A stretch of DNA of 64,000 nt. Origin: Fimbriimonas sp. (GTDB taxonomy: Bacteria; Armatimonadota; Fimbriimonadia; Fimbriimonadales; Fimbriimonadaceae). Both the position numbers and the translations under genes were made by a program. Every line of letters begins with the position of its first letter. Positions within the stretch are counted from its first letter, which is position 1. This document shows, one piece after another, positions 58,828-64,000 of this stretch. Under the pieces are notes generated by a model. It had not been told where the DNA came from. It saw only the letters and a program-made list of their open reading frames with translations, and made no database searches. The DNA lies in NCBI GenBank assembly GCA_031292555.1, contig JARLGV010000017.1:1-64000 (forward strand), given 5' to 3'.

Positions 58828-60360
58828 TTAGTTTCCGCCCTTGCCCTTGTCTTTGTTCTTGTCCGAATGCGAATTTCCGTTCGACTTGGACCGAGAGTCG
58901 CTGTTTCCTCGCTGACCGCCCGAATTACCGGATCGGCTATACCGCGAGCCCGAGTCGCCGCTGTTTCGATTGCCCAGAGTGCCGTTGCCCGTTCCAGCTC
59001 GCGATCCTGAGCCGACGCCCGAATCGCCGGTTCCGCGTCGGTTACCCGAGCCTACGCCCGAGTCTCCGGCGCCGCGATTGTTACCGGACCCGACGCCCGA
59101 ATCGCCGGTTCCGCGTCTGGTACCCGAGCCGACGCCGGTATCGCCAGATCCGCGTCGGTTACCCGAGCCTACGCCCGAGTCGCCGGCGCCGCGATTGTTA
59201 CCGGACCCAACGCCCGTATCGCCAGATCCGCGTCGGTTACCCGAGCCTACGCCTGAGTCGCCGGCGCCACGTCGGTTACCTGTGCCGACGCCCGTATCGC
59301 CGGTGCCGCGTCGGTTACCTGTGCCGACGCCTGAGCCGTTTCCGTCTCGATTGCGATACCGAGAGCCGCCCGAGGTCGAAGAGCCGGTTCCGCCAGTCGT
59401 TCCGCCACGGTTGCCGCTGCCATAGCGGGAGCCGGAATTCGTGTTCGAATCGCCGGTTCGATTGCCGGACTGGCCGCCTCGACCGTATCTGGAGCCGGAT
59501 GACCACGTTCGGTTGCCCCCAGACCGGTTCGAACCGGTGCCCAAACGGTTGTTGTTCGGAAATGTGCCGCTGCTTCGATGAAAGTCGGAACTCCTGATAA
59601 TCCCACGCTGGACCTGAATGCGCGAATGCTGTTCGAGCACCAGTCTCTCCCGCGCGGTGATCATCGGAGGACGTCCTCCCACCCAGCCGCGTCGGCTGAG
59701 AATGACTTCACGTCGAATCGGCGCGTAGACGGTGATCGAATTGCCGCCGAAACACAGCCCGAAGAACACCGGGGAACCCGATTCGATCCAGGTGCGGTGA
59801 TAGTTCACGACGACCACTCCATAAGTGGAGTAAGCGTAGGTGCGGCCCCATGACCAACCAAAGGGGCACGGTCCGACATACCGAGGATAGGGCTGGTAAA
59901 AGATAACGTTGACGAACACTCCAGAAGGAGCCGTGTCGATACCCATCACTCGGTACGGGCCATCCTGGTCGACGACCAACTCGGGGTGCCTGTCTCTTAC
60001 CCAATCGCACTGAGAATACATCTTGCCCAGTTCATCGTCCCGGGCGTCCGCTGCCTTGGCCAAGTCCTCTTCGAGGTTCTGCTGCACGGCATCGCGATCG
60101 TTTTGGTGAATCTGGTTGTCGTCCTGTGCCTCTTCGTTGTGGATGGAATCCATGTCGCGGTCGTACTGCGTTTGTGCCTGTTGCACCGCGTCGGCATAGT
60201 CCTCTTCGATCTGTTGGCGTGCCGAAGCACGCGGATCAGGAAACAGTTCGAACTTGTAGACGTGCCTCAAGCCGACCAGATAGTAGTGCCGTCCCGCTTC
60301 AGCGCGGGCGGATAACCCGATAAGGACTGCGATGAGCAGTGATAAAACGCCGATCTTCAA
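58828..60360 (-). CDS. Secreted protein with tandem 13-residue Gly-rich repeats
   Basis: The 510-residue protein has a signal peptide (cleavage near residue 22). A charged helical segment (about 43-112, rich in Asp, Glu and Gln) probably forms a coiled coil. A beta-rich part follows (about 125-260; PYRVMGIDTAPSGVFVNVIFYQ). From about 265 the protein is low-complexity, mostly Gly, Asn, Ser and Arg. Residues 344-460 are nine units of 13 residues with the consensus GVGSGNRRGTGDS. The final 50 residues are Ser/Asn/Lys-rich. The role is unknown; the tail suggests a surface or matrix contact. The start is a TTG at 60360 with AGGGGA upstream. Confidence 0.8.
   Translation of the reverse strand: MKIGVLSLLIAVLIGLSARAEAGRHYYLVGLRHVYKFELFPDPRASARQQIEEDYADAVQQAQTQYDRDMDSIHNEEAQDDNQIHQNDRDAVQQNLEEDLAKAADARDDELGKMYSQCDWVRDRHPELVVDQDGPYRVMGIDTAPSGVFVNVIFYQPYPRYVGPCPFGWSWGRTYAYSTYGVVVVNYHRTWIESGSPVFFGLCFGGNSITVYAPIRREVILSRRGWVGGRPPMITARERLVLEQHSRIQVQRGIIRSSDFHRSSGTFPNNNRLGTGSNRSGGNRTWSSGSRYGRGGQSGNRTGDSNTNSGSRYGSGNRGGTTGGTGSSTSGGSRYRNRDGNGSGVGTGNRRGTGDTGVGTGNRRGAGDSGVGSGNRRGSGDTGVGSGNNRGAGDSGVGSGNRRGSGDTGVGSGTRRGTGDSGVGSGNNRGAGDSGVGSGNRRGTGDSGVGSGSRAGTGNGTLGNRNSGDSGSRYSRSGNSGGQRGNSDSRSKSNGNSHSDKNKDKGKGGN
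58981..59331 (-). repeat. Nine tandem 39-bp coding repeats
   Basis: Nine consecutive 39-bp units encode the 13-residue repeats. Units alternate between two versions (GDT/GDS and NRR/NNR endings), so duplication has also worked on pairs of units. They are contiguous, without spacers, so this is not a CRISPR array. Confidence 0.9.
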
Positions 60361-60495
60361 TCTATTCCCCTTGTCGGCCTTGCGAATTCGAAGTACCGAA
60401 CCATATTCGACATGCTAGCTAATGTTACGCCAGCGCCGGTTCGATCATGACGAGCGGAGCGTCTCGTGATTCCTTAGAAAACGGTAAGGAACCTC

Positions 60496-61605
60496 TTACC
60501 CTGGACGCATCGAGTCGGTCGCCATCCAGCCGATGAGCCCCCCGATATAGACGACATTACCTCCCCAAAGGAGGGCCTGAATAGGCAGAACGCGCGAGGG
60601 GATGCAGGCGACGGCAAGTAGGATCGTGACCGCCGATACTCCTAGCATCAACCGAGTCGTCGAGTAATTGAACGCCTTGAGGCCAAGGGCGATCAGCACA
60701 TACAGAATCGCCGACACCCAGAAATTCACCATCGCGACCATTCCCAGGACCATCGTGGGCCCCGCGCGTCCCGAACTGCTGCTCGTCATGTATTCGAACC
60801 GGTCGAGCCAGTTGCCGACGGCAAGCGCGGCGCCGATCGCGACACCCGACAGAAATAGGCACGCCAGAAGGCCCATTGACCAACTGGAAACCAAAGCGAT
60901 GTGCCCGAATACCGGCGCCTCTGAGTTGAACGCCACGTAGATGCCGGCAAACAGCACAAACCCTCCGCCGACCATCGGAGCGAGGATCTTGTTGTCTTCC
61001 GCTTCAAGACGAGTACTCTTGCGATCGGTAACAATCCGCGAGCTCTTAAGAAGCGCTTCGTATCGACGCTGGTAGACCGGGTTGTTTGGGTCCATCTGAG
61101 CGGCATAGGCGTACATCTTGCTTGCCTCATTGACCTCGCCCCGCCCCCGGCTGATGTCGGCGAGAACCGCATACGGCACCGCTTGTCGTGGATCGATTTG
61201 AAGGATCGTATAGGCGAGCTTCTCTGCCTCGAAATGCCGCCCCTTTCCGTAAAGGCTCTGGAGCCTCAGGATCTCTTCGGCCACCGTGGCTCCCGAATCG
61301 GTTGCGCGACGTTCGGCTTTTTGTCTGGCAGCCTCTTCGATCCGCCGCGCCGCCTCCGACCGCTTTCTGGCCTCCTCTTGGGCCCTCTTCGCCAGCAGGG
61401 CCAAGTAGTCGTCGTAGCGCTGGCGCGCGACGGGATCGGAAAGGGCCTCGTAGGCGTCCTTGACCTGTAAAAAGACCGGGCCGGATCGGGGGTCCTTCGA
61501 GCGGTCCGGATGGTGCAACAACACCAGCTTCCGATAGGCGGATCGGATTTCCGATGCCGATGCGGCAGGCTTCACACCCAATACATCGTAGTGAGTCTGC
61601 GCCAT
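60496..61605 (-). CDS. DnaJ-domain protein with C-terminal membrane helices
   Basis: The 369-residue protein has an N-terminal J domain (residues 4-70) with intact H32-P33-D34 for stimulating DnaK. A long charged helix follows (about 72-105, KRAQEEARKRSEAARRIEE), then a TPR-like segment (about 110-190; AEKLAYTILQIDPRQAVPYAVLADI). Four or five membrane helices fill residues 205-365. It lacks the G/F and zinc domains of DnaJ. It lies 18 nt downstream of a GspF/PilC-type gene on the same strand, so a chaperone role at a membrane assembly is possible. Confidence 0.88.
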   Translation of the reverse strand: MAQTHYDVLGVKPAASASEIRSAYRKLVLLHHPDRSKDPRSGPVFLQVKDAYEALSDPVARQRYDDYLALLAKRAQEEARKRSEAARRIEEAARQKAERRATDSGATVAEEILRLQSLYGKGRHFEAEKLAYTILQIDPRQAVPYAVLADISRGRGEVNEASKMYAYAAQMDPNNPVYQRRYEALLKSSRIVTDRKSTRLEAEDNKILAPMVGGGFVLFAGIYVAFNSEAPVFGHIALVSSWSMGLLACLFLSGVAIGAALAVGNWLDRFEYMTSSSSGRAGPTMVLGMVAMVNFWVSAILYVLIALGLKAFNYSTTRLMLGVSAVTILLAVACIPSRVLPIQALLWGGNVVYIGGLIGWMATDSMRPG

Positions 61606-61623
61606 CGGAACACTAGAGCCAGG

Positions 61624-62967
61624 CTAGCCGGCCGACGATACCCCCGCTCCGTAACCTGACCAGAAGTTGATCACGACGTAGCCTATATAGATGGCGACAC
61701 AAAGAAATAGGACGACGCCGACGACCTGCGCCGTCTGCGTTGCTCGCGTCGTCGCCTCCTGCTCATAGAACTCCGACATCTTGGTAAGCATCTGGTCCAG
61801 ATTGCCGGTGGTTTCTCCGGTCGCAACCATGTCGATTACTATCGGCGAGAACGCCTGGGTGTCGCGCAGCGTCTCGGTAACGCCGACCCCCTCCTCCATT
61901 CGGCCCCTGGCGGTGTACATCTTTGACCTCAGGTACTCGTTTCCGCAGGCGTCCGCAGACAACGTCAGCGACTTCGAAAGGGGTACGCCGCCCCGATGAA
62001 GAGCACCGAAGGCCCGGCCAAACTTCGCCATCGACATCTGTTTCACCGTCGTGCCGATGTAGGGCGTCTTGGATACCACCACATCCCAGTTGTGACGAAT
62101 GCGCGGGTTGGCCAAACCGACTCGAAAGAACAGGAACGTCACGACGATCAACGGCCCAAGGAACACCCAGGTGAGCGGCTCTGTCAATGGGGACCATAGC
62201 CCGCCCTGCTTGCCCATCGACGAGATGATCATGTTCGCCGCGATTACGATCAGGATCGATGCGCCAATTTCGAGTTTTGGCATGAACGTCAGCCGACGAT
62301 AGAGATTCCGAAGTTCGATCTCTCGATCGATATAATCGGCGACGACACCGAGCGCCTCATCGAGAAAGCCCGCCTGCTCACCCGCCCGAATCAAGCTCAG
62401 CATGACCGGGTTGAATACTTCGGGATACCGCTGCATGCCCTCCGACATCTTCCTGCCCGCGTTGATGTGCCCGGACATCTCCCGAAGGATGACGCCCAGT
62501 TTCTGACTCTGCGCTTGCGTCGCCAAAGTCGTAACGCTCTGGACGATCGGCACGCCCGCATGCAGCATGGTCGAAAGCTGCCTGAAGAAAAACGCTAGCT
62601 CCTTGAGGGGCACCTTGCCCACGAGGGGGCCCCAAACACTCGTCTCCATATAGGAGCGTTCCTCGGTGCTGGGCGCAACTTGGTCTGGTGAAGGCAGAAA
62701 GGCCTGATAGGCCTTGGCGGCGGCGACCCGGTCGGCCATGGCATGCTCCGCCGGCTGCGCCGAAGGCTGAGCGACCGGCTGAGCCGGCGGCGCAGGAATG
62801 GATGGTTGCGCCAGCGGGTCGTTCGGGTTTGAAGCGACACCGATTTTCACAATCTCCAAACCCTTTGACGCGAGGTCCCGGGCGGCTCCGTCGAGGGTGA
62901 TGCCGAAGATAACCCCGGACGCGATCTGCCCGTCGGACGTTTTGGCTTGATATTCGAATGTCGGCAT
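61624..62967 (-). CDS. Type II secretion/type IV pilus inner-membrane protein (GspF/PilC)
   Basis: The 447-residue protein begins MPTFEYQAKTSDGQ as GspF/PilC proteins do. A Pro/Gln/Ala-rich linker occupies about 50-80, and two T2SSF domains follow (about 120-245 and 320-440; LAFFFRQLSTMLHAGVPIVQS and MAKFGRAFGALHRGGVPLSKS), each with membrane helices. GEQAGFLDEALG and TGETTGNLDQML are the paired family signatures. It would anchor the assembly ATPase for pseudopilus or pilus growth. Confidence 0.93.
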   Translation of the reverse strand: MPTFEYQAKTSDGQIASGVIFGITLDGAARDLASKGLEIVKIGVASNPNDPLAQPSIPAPPAQPVAQPSAQPAEHAMADRVAAAKAYQAFLPSPDQVAPSTEERSYMETSVWGPLVGKVPLKELAFFFRQLSTMLHAGVPIVQSVTTLATQAQSQKLGVILREMSGHINAGRKMSEGMQRYPEVFNPVMLSLIRAGEQAGFLDEALGVVADYIDREIELRNLYRRLTFMPKLEIGASILIVIAANMIISSMGKQGGLWSPLTEPLTWVFLGPLIVVTFLFFRVGLANPRIRHNWDVVVSKTPYIGTTVKQMSMAKFGRAFGALHRGGVPLSKSLTLSADACGNEYLRSKMYTARGRMEEGVGVTETLRDTQAFSPIVIDMVATGETTGNLDQMLTKMSEFYEQEATTRATQTAQVVGVVLFLCVAIYIGYVVINFWSGYGAGVSSAG

Positions 62968-63074
62968 CGAGTCTGAACCTTCGCAGTTAGCTTATCCACA
63001 TCAACGACGAGCAAACGCCGATGATTGCTTCTAAGGACACCTTATCGATGGTGAGAGTTCATCCGATCGGTGGT

Positions 63075-63527
63075 CTACTCAACCGTTCGTTTGGCTTGGA
63101 GGGTGAAACCGATCCGATCGGTCTCTGGAAAGTCGTCGTCCCCCCGCGCACGGCAAAGCCCACGCAATTCGCCACGATGATAGGTGCCGTGATTGATCAC
63201 GTGGAGCGCAATCTCCCGGAACGTCGAGGTGAGCGCCTCGCCATTCATGCGCCGGTACTCGATGACCGGATCGTGGGCCAGCCGTTGGGCGACGTCGATC
63301 CAGCCACTGTGCAGGCGAAGCAGTTCTTCGTCCGTCGCCTCAATCGAAGGAAAGCTCTCAACCGAGAGACCGTTGCATCGGCTCAGCCACACCTGTTGCG
63401 CCGAAAGCAGGTGCGCAAAAATGGCCCGATCGGGCGAATCTATGGGCCGACGGTTCAGGCATTCCAGCCACTTCCGATTGGCCCAGAGGTCAAATCGAAA
63501 GCCTTCTTCGATATCGCTGCAGTTCAT
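63075..63527 (-). CDS. DinB family protein
   Basis: The 150-residue four-helix protein has FRFDLWANRKWLECL, IFAHLLSAQQVWLSR (first metal His) and the C-terminal HVINHGTYHRGELRG with the two spaced His of the DinB metal site. DinB-like proteins include thiol-dependent and metal-dependent enzymes; the substrate is unknown. It lies between two GspF-like genes on the same strand, 13 nt from the preceding one. Confidence 0.92.
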   Translation of the reverse strand: MNCSDIEEGFRFDLWANRKWLECLNRRPIDSPDRAIFAHLLSAQQVWLSRCNGLSVESFPSIEATDEELLRLHSGWIDVAQRLAHDPVIEYRRMNGEALTSTFREIALHVINHGTYHRGELRGLCRARGDDDFPETDRIGFTLQAKRTVE

Positions 63528-63540
63528 CGTGAAGGCAATC

Positions 63541-64000
63541 CTACCCGTCGGTCTTGATCACGCGGAATATCCCGTCGTACCACGTGCGAAGAAGCCACGC
63601 GCACAGGACTAGAACCAAAACCGCAAGGATGAGGCTGAATATCCAACCGGACGATTGGATCGCGGTGGCGTTGCGTCCCTGAAAATCGGCATCCGTCGCT
63701 TTGGCGACGTTGTCCAATGCTCGAGGCACATCGCCGGTCACCTCGCCGGTCTCGACGATGTTCCCGTATTCGACGGGCAGAAGGGCCGATCGCCGCAACG
63801 CGGAGGAAAGCTTGTCCGATTCCGTCATCTTTTCCCCTTCCGCCCGCAATCGCTCGCGAACGAATTGATTGGGAACCGCCTGAAGAGCGAGTTGGAACGT
63901 CTGTTGAGGGGATAGCCCGGCCTTGCTGACCATGCCCATCGCCCACGTCAGACGAGCCATCGATTCGGCCATGGCTCGACCACCTATCACAGGGGTCCGA
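63541..64000 (-). CDS. C-terminal part of a second GspF/PilC-type protein (runs off the right edge)
   Basis: The visible about 150 residues contain the second half of a T2SSF domain: VIGGRAMAESMARLTWAMGMVSKAGLSPQQ, GNIVETGEVTGDVPRALDNV and a C-terminal membrane helix (IFSLILAVLVLVLCAWLL). The reading frame continues to the edge without a stop, so a GTG at 63990 is probably not the true start. It may be a paralogue of the 61624-62967 protein. Confidence 0.85.
   Translation of the reverse strand, partial: RTPVIGGRAMAESMARLTWAMGMVSKAGLSPQQTFQLALQAVPNQFVRERLRAEGEKMTESDKLSSALRRSALLPVEYGNIVETGEVTGDVPRALDNVAKATDADFQGRNATAIQSSGWIFSLILAVLVLVLCAWLLRTWYDGIFRVIKTDG

Noticed and set aside
58981-59331. 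Possible CRISPR array
   Set aside because: The 39-bp units are contiguous, coding and without unique spacers, and there are no cas genes.
58970-59425. Plus-strand Pro/Glu-rich repeated frame opposite the 13-residue-repeat gene
   Set aside because: It is the other-strand reading of the 39-bp repeats; the minus strand has the signal peptide, Shine-Dalgarno site and terminator.

Overview
The window looks like chromosome from a Fimbriimonas-type member of the Armatimonadota. This is inferred, not proven. The evidence is the high GC, a pseudopilin with the LFPVFAQAK signature after its N-terminal helix, a lipid A/LPS operon (so a diderm envelope), and an operon of Dop, a Pup-like protein of the UBact type and a 20S proteasome beta subunit. 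I saw no tRNA, rRNA, CRISPR array, transposase or phage gene. About 60 protein genes are supported.

Layout. 0-10 kb: a hexulose-phosphate-synthase-like gene, a DUF2254 membrane protein, an ECF sigma/anti-sigma pair, a fused serine hydrolase + NamZ (DUF1343) protein probably for peptidoglycan turnover, a sialate O-acetylesterase, and a pseudopilin flanked by two copies of a palindrome-rich repeat. 10-16 kb: a four-gene minus-strand cassette of membrane proteins led by a DUF6754 protein, with no known function. 16-30 kb: carbohydrate use, with two CUT1-type ABC importer operons lacking an ATPase gene (one has its binding protein fused to a permease), a GH29 alpha-L-fucosidase, adenosylhomocysteinase under an SAH riboswitch with terminator, and a PadR regulator with its membrane partner. 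29-41 kb: an outer-membrane barrel (DUF5916-like), a ferritin-like protein, a cupin, GT2, an M24 peptidase, an ArsR-type regulator, a nucleoside hydrolase and FtsY. 41-46 kb: the LPS operon lpxK-lpxL-GT9-rfaE2-PIG-L. 46-52 kb: isochorismatase fold, a small barrel, then lipoprotein-dop-UBact-prcB. 52-55 kb: yceD-plsX-fabH, then two small genes. 55-64 kb: malate/lactate dehydrogenase, a BlaI/BlaR-like pair with clear operators, a secreted 13-residue-repeat protein, a DnaJ-domain membrane protein, and GspF/PilC-type secretion proteins with a DinB protein between them.

How it works together. The most notable system is the Dop-UBact-proteasome operon at 47934-50346. Its reading frames overlap at every junction and a lipoprotein gene is coupled in front. 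The proteasome triad (T36, D52, K68) and the Dop active-site Asp are present. The alpha subunit, ligase (PafA) and ring ATPase are not in the window.

Expression signals. At least ten genes have a -10-like hexamer 6-8 nt before an ATG or GTG, so leaderless transcription seems common here. Intergenic regions carry three dispersed repeat types: palindromic blocks around the pseudopilin gene, period-7/8 G-rich arrays, and long imperfect hairpins just after stop codons.
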